In this document: in pieces, positions 18,749 through 28,823 of the stretch
Numbering within the stretch: position 1 is the stretch's first letter
Layout of the letters: each line of letters begins with the position of its first letter
Source: Sinorhizobium sp. BG8
GTDB taxonomy: Bacteria; Pseudomonadota; Alphaproteobacteria; Rhizobiales; Rhizobiaceae
NCBI RefSeq assembly: GCF_016864555.1
Contig: NZ_CP044012.1
Span: 492,501 to 556,500 of the forward strand
Direction of reading: 5' to 3'
Length of the DNA stretch: 64,000 bases
Notes under the pieces: model-generated
The model's database searches: none
The model's input: only the letters and a program-made list of their open reading frames with translations
What the model was told of the DNA's origin: nothing
Translations under genes and position numbers: made by a program

Positions 18749-20107
18749 ATGACAAGGCCCCGCATGAACATCGTTTCCGGTACCGTTTCCACCATATTCA
18801 TGGACAAAGTGGCGGATTGGCTGATGCGCTCTGCGCTTGCCGGCGACAACCTCGAGGATCTCGTCCGGGGATTCTGCGAGCGCATAGCCGCGGCAGGCAT
18901 GCCGATCGCCCGCATTCACCTTTCCTTCTCGATGCTTCATCCGCTCTACGATGCGCTCGGCTTTACCTGGCGGCGCTCGAGCGGACTTTCCGTGGAAGGC
19001 TATCGTCACGACCACGACAAGCCGGAAGTCTTTCTAAGAAGCCCGTACTACCATCTACTGAGTAACAATCTCGAATATATCCGTCGCCGCATCCCGGCTG
19101 ACGGACCGGCGGAATTCCCGATCTTCGATGATCTCCGCAAGGAAAGCATTACCGACTACATTGCGTTCCTGCAGCCCTTCGGCGACCAGTCGGTCCAGGG
19201 AATGATGGGATCGTGGTCGACCGACAATGAAGGCGGGTTCAGCGAAGACATGATCGCTGCGCTCCTGCGAATGCAGGACCATCTTGCCGTCGCGGCGAAA
19301 ATGGCCGTGCTCGACAAGCTCGCGAACAACATGCTGACTACCTATCTCGGTGGCGGTGCCGGAAAGCGCGTGCTGGACGGCCAGATCCGCCGGGGCGACG
19401 GCGAGACGATCCGCGCCGCGCTCGTCATGGGCGATATGCGCCAGTCCACCAACATTGCCGACCGCGAGGGCCGGCAGGCCTACATCGACACCCTGAACCA
19501 GTTCTTCGATGCGATCGCATCGCCCTTCAACCGCAATGGCGGCGAAATCCTGAGCTTCCTCGGGGACGGCTTCCTGGCCGTCTATCCTTGCGGAAGACAC
19601 AAGGATCCCTCGAAGGTCGCCTGCGATTCCGCGCTTTCCGCCGTCTACAATGCACAGGCCCGGGTCGCCGCGCTCAATCGGGAACGGCAGGGCAAGAACC
19701 TCAGCACGATCCGCTATGGCATCGGCCTCCATGTCGGCAACGTCATGTTCGGAAATGTCGGCCTCAAGGACCGGCTCACCTTCTCGGCCTTCGGATCGGC
19801 GGTGAACGAGGTGCAGCGACTGCAGTCGCTGACGAAGAAGTACTCGAGCGAGGTCATCGCCAGCCAGGCCTTTGCCGGCTACTGCGGCGGCGACTGGATG
19901 ACGCTTGGGGACGAGAAGCTTCGCGGCGTCGGCCAGCGCGTCACGATCCTGCGGCCGAAACCCACGAAGGAGCTGGTCGGCATCGAGGCCGCGTTCGACG
20001 GCGCGGCCGAGGACGGGCTATCGGAAGCGGAGCGCGTCATTCTCCTCCATCGCGGCACCAAGACGCCGGTGAAGCAGCGCCCGCTGCTCGACAAGTTCCT
20101 GCAATAG
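18749..20107 (+). CDS. Class III adenylate/guanylate cyclase
   Basis: The 452-residue soluble protein has a roughly 200-residue N-terminal region like that of other rhizobial cyclases, followed by a class III cyclase domain. Metal-binding Asp residues are kept in ALVMGDMRQST and in LSFLGDGFLAVYP. The transition-state Asn/Arg pair is in AVNEVQRLQSL (about residues 350-360). It should make a cyclic nucleotide from ATP or GTP. The base-selecting Asp of typical adenylate cyclases is replaced by Ser in AFGSAVNEV, as in several rhizobial members. Rhizobia have many such cyclases, some linked to symbiosis. A second ATG at 18764 is possible. A strong hairpin follows. Confidence 0.85.
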   Translation: MTRPRMNIVSGTVSTIFMDKVADWLMRSALAGDNLEDLVRGFCERIAAAGMPIARIHLSFSMLHPLYDALGFTWRRSSGLSVEGYRHDHDKPEVFLRSPYYHLLSNNLEYIRRRIPADGPAEFPIFDDLRKESITDYIAFLQPFGDQSVQGMMGSWSTDNEGGFSEDMIAALLRMQDHLAVAAKMAVLDKLANNMLTTYLGGGAGKRVLDGQIRRGDGETIRAALVMGDMRQSTNIADREGRQAYIDTLNQFFDAIASPFNRNGGEILSFLGDGFLAVYPCGRHKDPSKVACDSALSAVYNAQARVAALNRERQGKNLSTIRYGIGLHVGNVMFGNVGLKDRLTFSAFGSAVNEVQRLQSLTKKYSSEVIASQAFAGYCGGDWMTLGDEKLRGVGQRVTILRPKPTKELVGIEAAFDGAAEDGLSEAERVILLHRGTKTPVKQRPLLDKFLQ

Positions 20108-20114
20108 ACTCAGA

Positions 20115-20147
20115 GGCGACAGTCTTTCCCCTGGAGAGACTGTCGCC
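20115..20147 (+). terminator. Hairpin terminator after the cyclase gene
   Basis: A perfect 11 bp stem, GGCGACAGTCT / AGACTGTCGCC, with an 11 nt loop, starting 8 nt after the cyclase stop codon. It has no clear T run, so it may stabilise the 3' end rather than act as an efficient terminator. Confidence 0.6.
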
Positions 20148-20470
20148 TGCACAGTTTCCCGCACCTCCCGCCATCCGAGGCATCGCCACCGCCGGGCGCT
20201 GCTCCCCATTCCAGATCCGGCACTCCCCGCCGGGCGACGTTGCTTTACGATCGTTCGGCAGAACTGTGGCCGGTCTCGTACGCAGCCACTTCCCCTCGCC
20301 GTGCCTGACCACGGCTCTTCGCGTTGCGGTACCATCCAAAAAGTGATTGCCACCAGAGAATGCTGTTTCTAGTATCCGTCACTACGGGTTGATCCATGTC
20401 ATAGGAGGAAAACCGGCCCCGCATAAAAGTCTCTCCGCATCGCATAGCTTGAACTTTCAGGAGATCTGCA
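20148..20470. other. Gap of 323 bp with no supported gene
   Basis: Nothing recognisable was found. Reading frames here on either strand are short, overlap each other and have no ribosome site or familiar motif. The region is presumably the promoter and leader of the transporter operon or of the small ORF that follows. Confidence 0.5.
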
Positions 20471-20734
20471 ATGGCGACCGACAACGGGATGCATCACGCC
20501 GAGCCGGCAAGAGAAGACAATACGACGCTCAACTTGAGCCGACTTCATGGGCGCAGCACCCTTTCTCCCCACGCGTCAGATGAACCTCGAGACGCGACCA
20601 TACGGGCGTCCCTCCTGCATATCTCGACCACTCCACATCTGCCTTTCAACCAGTTTGTCGTAGACGGACAGCGGGTGCCGCACCTCGGCACCGGTCGATA
20701 CGCCAGCTCCTCCCCTTCTTCTCGGCTTCTCTAG
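20471..20734 (+). CDS. Small hypothetical protein
   Basis: An 87-codon frame begins with MATDNGMHHAEPAREDNTTL after a fair ribosome site (CAGGAG, 8 nt upstream). It is hydrophilic and low in complexity at its end (GTGRYASSSPSSRLL), with no membrane segment or known motif. It could be a real small gene upstream of the exporter operon, or a chance frame. Overlapping frames on the same strand weaken the case. Confidence 0.3.
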   Translation: MATDNGMHHAEPAREDNTTLNLSRLHGRSTLSPHASDEPRDATIRASLLHISTTPHLPFNQFVVDGQRVPHLGTGRYASSSPSSRLL

Positions 20735-20873
20735 CCGCCGTTTTCTCGCTTCGAACTACGCCTCGCGGAAACGGGTCCCCATTCGTTTGTCCATTGGCCG
20801 GGGTTTTTGATCGCATCCCCGCTCAAGCAGACAGCCCTACCGGCCTCGGGCGCCAACATGAAGGAAACAGCTC

Positions 20874-21935
20874 ATGACCAGAAAGGGTTGGCTCGTCGCC
20901 CTGATCGTCGCCGTACTTGCAGGAGCGGCCTACTATGGATGGACGACGCTCAGAGGAAGCGGCATCCCGGCCGGGATCGCCAGCGGCAACGGCCGGATAG
21001 AGGCAGTCGAGATCGACATATCGACGAAGACCGCAGGCCGGATCGTCGACATCCTGGTCGACGAAGGAGATTTCGTCGAAGCCGGCCAGGAACTCGCCCG
21101 CATGGACACCGAGCAACTCGAGGCCAAGCGCCGTCAGGCGGAAGCGGAGCTCAGGCGCGCCACGATCAGCGTCGGAACGGCCAACAGCCTCGTGAAGCAG
21201 AGAAGGGCCGAGCAGGAGGCAGCAGTTGCGGTGGTCGCCCAACGCGAAGCCGAGCTGGATGCCGCGAAGACGCGGCTAGCCCGATCCGAGCAGCTTTCGC
21301 GATCGAACACCGTGTCACAACAGGTTCTCGACGATGATCGGGCCGCGGCCGCAGCGGCGCAGGCGACGCTTGCGGCCGCCAAGGCGCAGGTGGCTGCTTC
21401 GGAAGCCGCCGTCAGCGCCGGCGAGGCCCAGGTGGTCGACGCAGAAGCCGCAGTGGATGCGGCGAAGGCCGCGATCGAGAGCATCGATGCGGACATCAGG
21501 GACAGCACGCTCAGGGCGCCGCGTGCGGGACGGGTCCAGTACCGGGTTGCCCAACCGGGCGAGGTCTTGTCTGCCGGCGGCCGGGTGCTCAACCTTGTCG
21601 ATCTCGGCGACGTCTACATGACCTTCTTCCTTCCGACCGAGCAGGCCGGACGCGTGCCGATCGGTGCTGATGTCAGGCTTGTGCTTGATGCGGCGCCCGA
21701 GTACGTGGTTCCGGCCAAGGTCACTTTCGTTGCCGACGTGGCCCAGTTCACCCCAAAGACGGTCGAAACGCAGGAAGAGCGGCAGAAGCTCATGTTCCGG
21801 GTAAAGGCGAGGATCAATCCTGATCTCCTCCGGAAATACGTCCAGCTGGTCAAGACCGGGCTCCCCGGCATGGCCTATGTACAGCTGGATCCGAATGTGG
21901 AGTGGCCTGAAAGCCTCGGGAACCTGGTCAAATGA
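20874..21935 (+). CDS. HlyD-family secretion protein (YhiI-like)
   Basis: The 353-residue periplasmic adaptor is anchored by one N-terminal membrane segment ([19 protein letters not shown], about residues 4-22). Its biotinyl-lipoyl-like part ([20 protein letters not shown]) is followed by a long alanine-rich coiled coil of about 130 residues ([19 protein letters not shown] onward). It then closes with [20 protein letters not shown], the returning lipoyl half. It links an inner-membrane ABC exporter to the outer membrane. Its stop overlaps the next start as ATGA, so it forms one operon with the RbbA-like and YhhJ-like genes. Confidence 0.88.
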   Translation: MTRKGWLVALIVAVLAGAAYYGWTTLRGSGIPAGIASGNGRIEAVEIDISTKTAGRIVDILVDEGDFVEAGQELARMDTEQLEAKRRQAEAELRRATISVGTANSLVKQRRAEQEAAVAVVAQREAELDAAKTRLARSEQLSRSNTVSQQVLDDDRAAAAAAQATLAAAKAQVAASEAAVSAGEAQVVDAEAAVDAAKAAIESIDADIRDSTLRAPRAGRVQYRVAQPGEVLSAGGRVLNLVDLGDVYMTFFLPTEQAGRVPIGADVRLVLDAAPEYVVPAKVTFVADVAQFTPKTVETQEERQKLMFRVKARINPDLLRKYVQLVKTGLPGMAYVQLDPNVEWPESLGNLVK

Positions 21936-24724
21936 CAGACGCACCGGTCGACCGGAGGGTATCTTCGCCGCCTGTTGCAAGGATCGAGAACGTCGCGCTC
22001 TCCTATGGCAAGACTCGTGCGCTCGACGGGATATCCCTGGACGTTCCATCGGGCCGGATGATCGGGCTGATCGGACCGGACGGGGTCGGAAAGTCGAGCC
22101 TCCTCTCCCTGATCGCCGGTGCAAGGGCCTTGCAGCAAGGACATATCGACGTCCTCGGCGGAGACATGTCCGACGCTGGGCATCGCCGCCGGACATCTCC
22201 GCGCATCGCCTACATGCCCCAGGGGCTGGGAAAGAACCTCTATCCGACGTTGTCGGTCTTCGAGAATGTCGATTTCTTTGGCCGCCTTTTCGGTCAGGAT
22301 AGCGAGGAGCGTCAGCGCCGCATCGCCGAGCTTCTGCGCAGCACGGGGCTATCCCCCTTTGCCGACCGGCCGGCAGGAAAACTGTCCGGCGGCATGAAGC
22401 AGAAGCTCGGACTTTGCTGCGCGCTCATCCATGACCCGGACCTGCTCATACTCGATGAACCGACGACGGGCGTGGATCCCCTGTCGCGCAGGCAGTTCTG
22501 GGAGCTGATCGACGACATTCGCGAAAGCCGCAAGGGCATGAGCGTCATCGTATCCACCGCCTACATGGAAGAGGCCGCACGTTTCGACTGGCTGGTGGCG
22601 ATGGATGCGGGGAAGATTCTGGCAACGGGCACGCCGCAGGAGCTCCTCGCACAGACGGGCAAAACCAACCTCGACGCCGCATTCGTGGCACTCCTGCCGG
22701 AAGCGAAGCGAACAGGCCACACGAACGTCGTCATTCCGCCGCGGTCGGATGCCGCAAGCAGCGAGGTGGCGATCGAGGCCGAGAACCTGACGATGCGGTT
22801 CGGCGATTTCACCGCCGTCGACAATGTAAGCTTCCGCATCACGCGCGGCGAGATCTTCGGTTTCCTTGGGTCCAATGGCTGCGGCAAGACGACGACGATG
22901 AAGATGCTCACCGGTCTGCTGCCCGCGAGCGAGGGGACGGCCCGTCTTTTCGGCAAGGCCGTCGACCCCAACGACATCGAGGTGCGCCGCCGCGTGGGCT
23001 ACATGTCCCAGGCATTCTCGCTCTACACCGAGCTGACGGTCCGGCAGAACCTGGAACTCCACGCACGCCTCTTCGACATGGAACCGTCCGCCATTCCCTC
23101 CCGCGTCGCCTACATGGCGAGACGCTTCGATCTTGAAGGCTTCATGGACGCGATGCCGGAAGCCCTTCCGCTCGGTATAAGACAGCGCCTCTCCCTTGCC
23201 GTGGCGATGGTCCACGCGCCGGAAATCCTCATCCTCGACGAACCGACCTCAGGCGTCGATCCGGTCGCCCGCGATGGTTTCTGGGAGATTCTTGCGGATC
23301 TCTCGCGCAAGGACAACGTGACGATCTTCGTCTCCACCCATTTCATGAATGAGGCGGCGCTCTGCGATCGCATCTCGCTCATGCATGCGGGCAAGGTGCT
23401 GATCAGCGATACGCCGGCCGCGATCGTCGCGACCCGCTCGGCCACCACCCTCGAAGAAGCGTTCATCGCCTATCTGGAAGATGCGATCGGCGAGAAGAAA
23501 AGCGAGGAACCTGCGCCTGCCGTCGCTCAGGTCCCGCCAACACCCGATGCCGAAGCGGCTGACACTGGCGACCGCGCGAAGCCCGCGGCCGAACGCCACT
23601 TCGACCCGCGCCGGATGCTTGCCTACAGCAAACGCGAAACGCTTGAGCTCCGCCGCGATCCGATCCGGGCAACGCTTGCCATTATCGGCAGCGTCATTCT
23701 GTTGCTCGTGATCGGCTACGGCATCAACATGGACGTGGAGGATCTTTCCTTCGCCGTCCTCGATCGCGATGACACGTCGACCAGCCGCGACTACGCGCTG
23801 CAGATCGCCGGCTCCCGCTACTTCATCGAAAAAGCACCGATCAGCGACTACGGCGAAATGGACCGGCGCATGCGCGACGGCGAGCTCAGCCTCGTGATCG
23901 AAATTCCGCCGGGTTTCGGAAGAGACGTCGCGCGCGGCCGCAACGCGCAGGTGAGCGCATGGATTGACGGCGCCATGCCGACCCGTGCCGAAACCGTCCG
24001 CGGCTACGCCCAGGGCATGCATCAGACCTGGCTTACCCAGAAGGCGCGTGAACTATACGGAAATGCCGCCACGATCGGCGACTACCAGCTGGAGATCCGC
24101 TATCGCTACAATCCCGACGTCGAGAGCCTGATCGCCATCGTTCCGGCCATCATCCCGATCCTGCTGCTGATGATCCCATCGATGCTGAGCGTACTGAGCG
24201 TCGTTCGCGAGAAGGAACTCGGCTCGATCATCAACTTCTACGTCACGCCCGTGACGCGGTTCGAATTCCTCCTGGGCAAACAGATTCCCTACGTCATTCT
24301 CGCCGCACTGAATGTGGTGATGCTCACCGCCTTCGCCATTTTCGTGTTCGGCGTCCCATTCACCGGGAGCTTCCTGGTCTTCGGGACCGCTGCCCTGCTC
24401 TACGTCGTGGTTACGACGAGCATGGGGCTGGTGATCTCGACTTTCGTAAGTAGCCAGATTGCCGCTATCTTCTTCACCGCGATCATCACCATCGTTCCCG
24501 CCGTCCAGTATTCCGGCCTCATCGATCCGGTCTCCTCGCTCCAGGGCTTCGGCGCTTTCATCGGCAATATCTTTCCGACGACCTATTTCGTGACGATCTC
24601 GCGCGGCTCTTTCTCGAAAGCCCTCGATTTCAGCGACCTGTCGCAGTCGTTCATTCCCCTCATCATCGCCATTCCGGTGCTGCTCGGTTGCGGAGCGGCC
24701 TTCCTCAAGAAACAGGCGACCTGA
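21932..24724 (+). CDS. rbbA: ABC exporter with two ATPase domains fused to a permease (RbbA-like)
   Basis: A 930-residue fusion. The first ATPase (about residues 10-250) has Walker [10 protein letters not shown], signature LSGGMKQK and Walker [13 protein letters not shown]. The second (about 280-510) has Walker [10 protein letters not shown] and Walker [13 protein letters not shown]. Its signature is degenerate, LPLGIRQR in place of LSGGxxQ. A linker precedes an ABC-2 permease domain (about 560-930) with membrane segments such as [18 protein letters not shown]. The arrangement HlyD-RbbA-YhhJ is that of E. coli yhiI-rbbA-yhhJ. RbbA there is a ribosome-associated ATPase, but export of an unknown substrate is likely for this set. 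Confidence 0.88.
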   Translation: MTDAPVDRRVSSPPVARIENVALSYGKTRALDGISLDVPSGRMIGLIGPDGVGKSSLLSLIAGARALQQGHIDVLGGDMSDAGHRRRTSPRIAYMPQGLGKNLYPTLSVFENVDFFGRLFGQDSEERQRRIAELLRSTGLSPFADRPAGKLSGGMKQKLGLCCALIHDPDLLILDEPTTGVDPLSRRQFWELIDDIRESRKGMSVIVSTAYMEEAARFDWLVAMDAGKILATGTPQELLAQTGKTNLDAAFVALLPEAKRTGHTNVVIPPRSDAASSEVAIEAENLTMRFGDFTAVDNVSFRITRGEIFGFLGSNGCGKTTTMKMLTGLLPASEGTARLFGKAVDPNDIEVRRRVGYMSQAFSLYTELTVRQNLELHARLFDMEPSAIPSRVAYMARRFDLEGFMDAMPEALPLGIRQRLSLAVAMVHAPEILILDEPTSGVDPVARDGFWEILADLSRKDNVTIFVSTHFMNEAALCDRISLMHAGKVLISDTPAAIVATRSATTLEEAFIAYLEDAIGEKKSEEPAPAVAQVPPTPDAEAADTGDRAKPAAERHFDPRRMLAYSKRETLELRRDPIRATLAIIGSVILLLVIGYGINMDVEDLSFAVLDRDDTSTSRDYALQIAGSRYFIEKAPISDYGEMDRRMRDGELSLVIEIPPGFGRDVARGRNAQVSAWIDGAMPTRAETVRGYAQGMHQTWLTQKARELYGNAATIGDYQLEIRYRYNPDVESLIAIVPAIIPILLLMIPSMLSVLSVVREKELGSIINFYVTPVTRFEFLLGKQIPYVILAALNVVMLTAFAIFVFGVPFTGSFLVFGTAALLYVVVTTSMGLVISTFVSSQIAAIFFTAIITIVPAVQYSGLIDPVSSLQGFGAFIGNIFPTTYFVTISRGSFSKALDFSDLSQSFIPLIIAIPVLLGCGAAFLKKQAT

Positions 24725-24725
24725 G

Positions 24726-25838
24726 ATGCGGATCGCGAACGCCTTTCAACTGGGGATCAAGGAAATACGCGGGCTCATGCGTGACCCCGTCCTCCTGATA
24801 CTGATCATCTACACATTCTCGCTTTCCATCTACAGCGCCTCCAACGCTACGCCGGAGACCCTCAATCACGCCGCAATCGCCATTGTCGACGAGGATCAAT
24901 CGCCGGTGTCCTCCCGGATCATCACTGCTTTCTATCCTCCTTATTTCGCGGTCCCCCGACTGATCAGCCCGTCCGAGATGGACAGCCGCATGGATGCAGG
25001 GCTCGATACCTTCGCCCTCGACATCCCACCGAACTTCCAGCGGGACCTGCTCGCCCAGCGTTCGCCCGTCATCCAGCTCAACGTCGACGCCACGCGCATG
25101 TCGCAAGCTTTCACGGGCGGTAGCTATGTCCAGTCGATCGTGTCAGGCGAGATCGATGAGTTCCTCAATCGCCACCGCGGCAGCGATACGCTGCCAGTCG
25201 AGCTCGTGTTGAGGGCGCGCTTCAACCCGCAGCTCGACAAGGGGTGGTTCATGCCCATCTCCAACGTGATCTCCTCGATCACGATGCTGGCGATCATCCT
25301 CACCGGTGCGGCCCTGATCCGCGAGCGCGAGCACGGAACGATCGAGCACCTGCTGGTCATGCCCGTCTCGCCCACGGAGATCATGGTCAGCAAGATCTGG
25401 TCGATGGGACTTGTGGTGCTGATTGCATCCGCGCTGTCGCTCGTCTTTGTCGTCCAGGGACTGCTCGACGTGCCGATCCAGGGCTCGATTGGTCTCTTCC
25501 TCGCGGGAACCGCCCTTCAACTCTTCGCGACCACGTGCATGGGCATATTCCTGGCGACGGTCGCCGGATCCATGCCGCAGTTCGGGCTGCTGCTGATGCT
25601 GGTCCTGCTTCCGCTGAAAGTGCTGTCGGGCGCCCTCACCCCGCGCGAAAGTATGCCGGACTTCATCCAGTACATCATGCTGGCAGCACCCGACACCCAT
25701 TTCGTCATACTTGCGCAGGCAATCCTTTTCCGCGGCGCAGGCATCTCAGTGGTCTGGCCACAATTTCTTGCGCTGGCGGCCATTGGGTCTATCTTCTTCT
25801 ACTTCTCGCTGCACAGATTCCGGCAGTTCTTGAGGTAG
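24726..25838 (+). CDS. ABC-2 type permease (YhhJ-like)
   Basis: The 370-residue inner-membrane protein has one N-terminal segment (PVLLILIIYTFSLSIYSA), a large periplasmic domain (about residues 40-175) and five C-terminal segments, the ABC2_membrane layout. The motif REREHGTIEHLLVMPVSPTE is the conserved cytoplasmic coupling region. It begins 1 nt after the rbbA stop and should pair with the permease part of that protein as a heterodimer, with the HlyD protein as adaptor. Confidence 0.88.
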   Translation: MRIANAFQLGIKEIRGLMRDPVLLILIIYTFSLSIYSASNATPETLNHAAIAIVDEDQSPVSSRIITAFYPPYFAVPRLISPSEMDSRMDAGLDTFALDIPPNFQRDLLAQRSPVIQLNVDATRMSQAFTGGSYVQSIVSGEIDEFLNRHRGSDTLPVELVLRARFNPQLDKGWFMPISNVISSITMLAIILTGAALIREREHGTIEHLLVMPVSPTEIMVSKIWSMGLVVLIASALSLVFVVQGLLDVPIQGSIGLFLAGTALQLFATTCMGIFLATVAGSMPQFGLLLMLVLLPLKVLSGALTPRESMPDFIQYIMLAAPDTHFVILAQAILFRGAGISVVWPQFLALAAIGSIFFYFSLHRFRQFLR

Positions 25839-25914
25839 GGGGACTGACGAACGACGCGGACCGTGTCCGCACCAAGGCCCTCCGGGGCACTACATGAACG
25901 AGGAGACGATCGTC

Positions 25915-26940
25915 ATGGCAAAAACGATGAAGGCCGCAGTCGTCAGGGAGTTCCGCAAGCCCCTGACAATCGAGGAAGTCGATGTTCCGACCCCTGGGCC
26001 GGGACAGATCGTAGTAAAGTATGAAGCGACCGGTGTCTGCCACACGGACCTGCATGCTGCTAGCGGCGACTGGCCGGTCAAGCCCAATCCGCCGTTCATT
26101 CCGGGACATGAAGGCGTCGGCTATGTCGCTGCACTCGGATCCGGCGTCACCCGCGTCAAGGAAGGGGACCGCGTCGGTGTTCCCTGGCTTTACACTGCCT
26201 GCGGATGCTGCTCGCCTTGCCGCACCGGGTGGGAGACATTGTGCGCGCAGCAACAGAATACCGGCTACTCAGTGAACGGAACGTTCGCGCAATATGGTCT
26301 CGCCGATCCCGGTTTCGTCGGACATCTGCCCGCGGGGCTCGAATTTGGTCCGGCGGCTCCGGTGCTTTGCGCCGGCGTTACCGTCTACAAGGGTCTCAAG
26401 GAGACCGAGGTCCGGCCCGGAGAATGGGTGGTCATTTCCGGTATCGGCGGCCTCGGCCATATGGCCGTCCAGTACGCCAAGGCCATGGGTATGCATGTCG
26501 CGGCGGCGGATATCTTCGACGACAAGCTGGAACTCGCCAAGAAGCTGGGCGCCGATCTCGTGGTCAACGGCAAGGCGCCGGATGCGATCGACCAGGTGCA
26601 GAAGGCCACGGGCGGCGTGCACGGCGCACTGGTGACGGCCGTCTCGCCGAAGGCCATGGAACAGGCCTACGGCTTCCTTCGTTCGAAGGGAACCATGGCT
26701 CTCGTCGGATTGCCGCCGGGCTACATTTCCCTGCCGGTGTTCGACACCGTGCTCAAGCGCATAACGGTGCGCGGCTCGATAGTCGGGACGCGTCAGGATC
26801 TCGAGGAATCGCTTGCCTTCGCAGCGGAAGGAAAGGTTGCCGCCCACTTCTCCTGGGACAAGCTGGACAATATCAACGACATCTTCCACCGGATGGAAGA
26901 AGGCAAGATCGACGGACGTATCGTCCTCAATCTCGACTAA
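25915..26940 (+). CDS. adhP: Zinc-dependent alcohol dehydrogenase AdhP
   Basis: The 341-residue MDR enzyme oxidises primary alcohols such as ethanol with NAD. Catalytic zinc ligands appear in TGVCHTDLHAASGDW and IPGHEGVG. The four structural-zinc cysteines are in CGCCSPCRTGWETLC (about residues 92-106), and the NAD motif is GIGGLGHMAVQYAKAMG (about 170-186). The start MAKTMKAAVV at 25915 matches the family and has ACGAGGAG upstream; an upstream in-frame ATG at 25894 would add seven residues. It stands alone and ends at a hairpin terminator. Confidence 0.92.
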   Translation: MAKTMKAAVVREFRKPLTIEEVDVPTPGPGQIVVKYEATGVCHTDLHAASGDWPVKPNPPFIPGHEGVGYVAALGSGVTRVKEGDRVGVPWLYTACGCCSPCRTGWETLCAQQQNTGYSVNGTFAQYGLADPGFVGHLPAGLEFGPAAPVLCAGVTVYKGLKETEVRPGEWVVISGIGGLGHMAVQYAKAMGMHVAAADIFDDKLELAKKLGADLVVNGKAPDAIDQVQKATGGVHGALVTAVSPKAMEQAYGFLRSKGTMALVGLPPGYISLPVFDTVLKRITVRGSIVGTRQDLEESLAFAAEGKVAAHFSWDKLDNINDIFHRMEEGKIDGRIVLNLD

Positions 26941-26964
26941 GTACGATACGCTGCGGAACCGCGG

Positions 26965-27000
26965 GGGCGGCGCGCACGACTTTACCGGCGCCGCCCGTTT
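26965..27000 (+). terminator. Hairpin terminator after adhP
   Basis: A 9 bp stem, GGGCGGCGC / GCGCCGCCC, with a 14 nt loop, followed by GTTT, 25 nt after the adhP stop. The G+C-rich stem and the T run that follows fit a weak intrinsic terminator. Confidence 0.55.
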
Positions 27001-27112
27001 CAGCCGACCAACCCAAAATTCCGTCAGGTAGCCCGTGCAGTGACGACGGCCCCTTGCACGCGTTCCCTCGACAGGCCAATGAGGGCCGAAGAGAGAACGC
27101 GCGGGCACGATC

Positions 27113-28321
27113 ATGGCAGCAAAGCAGATTGCGATTGTAGGGGGCGGTCCGGCGGGCCTGATGGCGGCAGAGGAGTTGAGCCGCCACGGTCACGCCGTAA
27201 CCATCTACGAGGCGATGCCGACGGTCGGGCGCAAATTCCTGCTCGCGGGCAAGTCGGGACTCAACCTCACCCATTCCGAAGACTATTCACGCTTCGTAAC
27301 CCGCTTCGGCAAAACTGCCGAAAGACTGCGCGCTGCCCTTGACGGTTTCACCCCGGCCGATGTCCGAGAGTGGGCGGAAGGCCTGGGGACGGAAACCTTC
27401 GTCGGCTCATCCGGCCGCGTGTTTCCGAAGGTCATGAAGGCATCGCCCCTACTTCGAGCCTGGCTCGCCCGGTTGGAAGCACAGGGCGTGCGGATTCTAA
27501 CCCGGCACAGGTGGGTCGGGTTCGGCGAGGACGTGCTGCGTTTCGAGACCCCGGAAGGATCGAAGGTCGTTCGTTTCGATGCAGCACTCCTTGCGCTTGG
27601 GGGCGCGAGTTGGCCACGGCTCGGATCCGACGCGGCCTGGGTGGACTGGCTGAGAGTGAAGGGCGTCGAGGTCAGCACCTTCCGCCCCGCCAATTGCGGT
27701 TTCGATCTTACCTGGAGCGAGGGTTTCCGCGAGCGTTTCCATGGCGCACCCGTAAAGGGGACGGTCGCATCCTCGGGAGCAGGCGCGATTCCCGGAGAAT
27801 TCGTCATCACGCGGCACGGGATCGAGGGAAGCCTCGTCTACGCGCACGCGGCAAGCCTGCGCGACGCTCTGGAGAAGGATGGATCCGCCAGTCTCCTCCT
27901 CGATCTGGCCCCGGGGCGGACACAGGACCGACTGGCGCGCGACTTCGCCCGCCAGGACAGCAAGGCGAGCCTTTCCAATCGCCTTCGAAAGGCGGCTGGG
28001 CTCGACGGCGTCAAGTCCGGGCTGGTGCGCGAGCTTGCGAGTGCCGGCGATCGCGGTGATCCGCTCCGCCTCGCCCGCGTCATCAAGGCGCTGCCGGTTC
28101 CCGTCCTGCGGCCGCGCCCCATTGCCGAGGCCATTTCTACGGCAGGCGGGATAGGCTGGAACAGCGTCGACGCGAACTACATGCTGAAGGCAATACCGGG
28201 CGTATTCGCCGCCGGAGAAATGATCGACTGGGAAGCGCCTACGGGGGGATATCTGCTGACGGCATGCCTGGCAACGGGCCGGGCTGCCGCACACGGCATC
28301 GGGGAATGGCTCGCCCACTAG
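27113..28321 (+). CDS. TIGR03862-family flavoprotein (HI0933/BaiN-like)
   Basis: A 402-residue FAD protein with IAIVGGGPAGLMAAEELS (residues 6-23), then GRKFLLAGKSGLNLTHSE, the conserved segment of HI0933-like proteins. The C-terminus has TAGGIGWNSVDANYMLK and FAAGEMIDWEAPTGGYLLTA. The family is widespread but its reaction is not established; relatives reduce double bonds in unsaturated substrates. The ATG at 27113 has only a weak ribosome site but matches the family start. It is convergent with the oxidase operon, ending 138 bp before it. Confidence 0.85.
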   Translation: MAAKQIAIVGGGPAGLMAAEELSRHGHAVTIYEAMPTVGRKFLLAGKSGLNLTHSEDYSRFVTRFGKTAERLRAALDGFTPADVREWAEGLGTETFVGSSGRVFPKVMKASPLLRAWLARLEAQGVRILTRHRWVGFGEDVLRFETPEGSKVVRFDAALLALGGASWPRLGSDAAWVDWLRVKGVEVSTFRPANCGFDLTWSEGFRERFHGAPVKGTVASSGAGAIPGEFVITRHGIEGSLVYAHAASLRDALEKDGSASLLLDLAPGRTQDRLARDFARQDSKASLSNRLRKAAGLDGVKSGLVRELASAGDRGDPLRLARVIKALPVPVLRPRPIAEAISTAGGIGWNSVDANYMLKAIPGVFAAGEMIDWEAPTGGYLLTACLATGRAAAHGIGEWLAH

Positions 28322-28459
28322 GTCTTCCCGAGATCAAACGGTCGAAGAGCGTTTTTCGGCACTATCTCAGATGGTTCGCCCTGTTTCCTGCCACGTGTGT
28401 TCAAAAAATGGCTAGGGCGCGTTCCCCGCCCCGCAGCTCCGAAACAGGCCCTCCGCTGA

Positions 28460-28813
28460 TCAATGGGGCGCCAATCCGAAGAAGGCCATGCGCGTCATGA
28501 TCGTATAGTCCGACTCCGACACCATCATCGCCACGAAGACGAGGATCGCGATCGGCGGCAGGAGGATGGCGTAGATCAGGGCAAGCCGCTCCCAGGCCAT
28601 GTGCATGAACACCGCCACGATCAGCCCGGCCTTCAGCATCATGAAAATGAGGATGAGCGTCCATCGCAGGTAGCCGTGAACGCCGAAGTAGTCGACCAGG
28701 TAGGAGAAGGCGCTGAGCACGAACAGCAAACCCCAGACGAACAGATAGAGCTTGATCGGATGCTGTTGTCCGGAATGTGCCTGCGCCGTTGCATGCACCG
28801 TAGTCTCTGCCAT
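28460..28813 (-). CDS. Cytochrome c oxidase subunit IV family protein
   Basis: A small 117-residue membrane protein with three hydrophobic segments (LYLFVWGLLFVLSAFSYLV, WTLILIFMMLKAGLIVAVFM, LIYAILLPPIAILVFVAMMV). This is the layout of the prokaryotic subunit IV (CyoD/COX4_pro) family, which stabilises the CuB site of haem-copper oxidases. The HMAWERLALIYA segment is family-like. It is the last gene of the oxidase operon, 10 nt after the subunit III gene. Confidence 0.85.
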   Translation of the reverse strand: MAETTVHATAQAHSGQQHPIKLYLFVWGLLFVLSAFSYLVDYFGVHGYLRWTLILIFMMLKAGLIVAVFMHMAWERLALIYAILLPPIAILVFVAMMVSESDYTIMTRMAFFGLAPH

Positions 28814-28823
28814 GACGCTCTCC

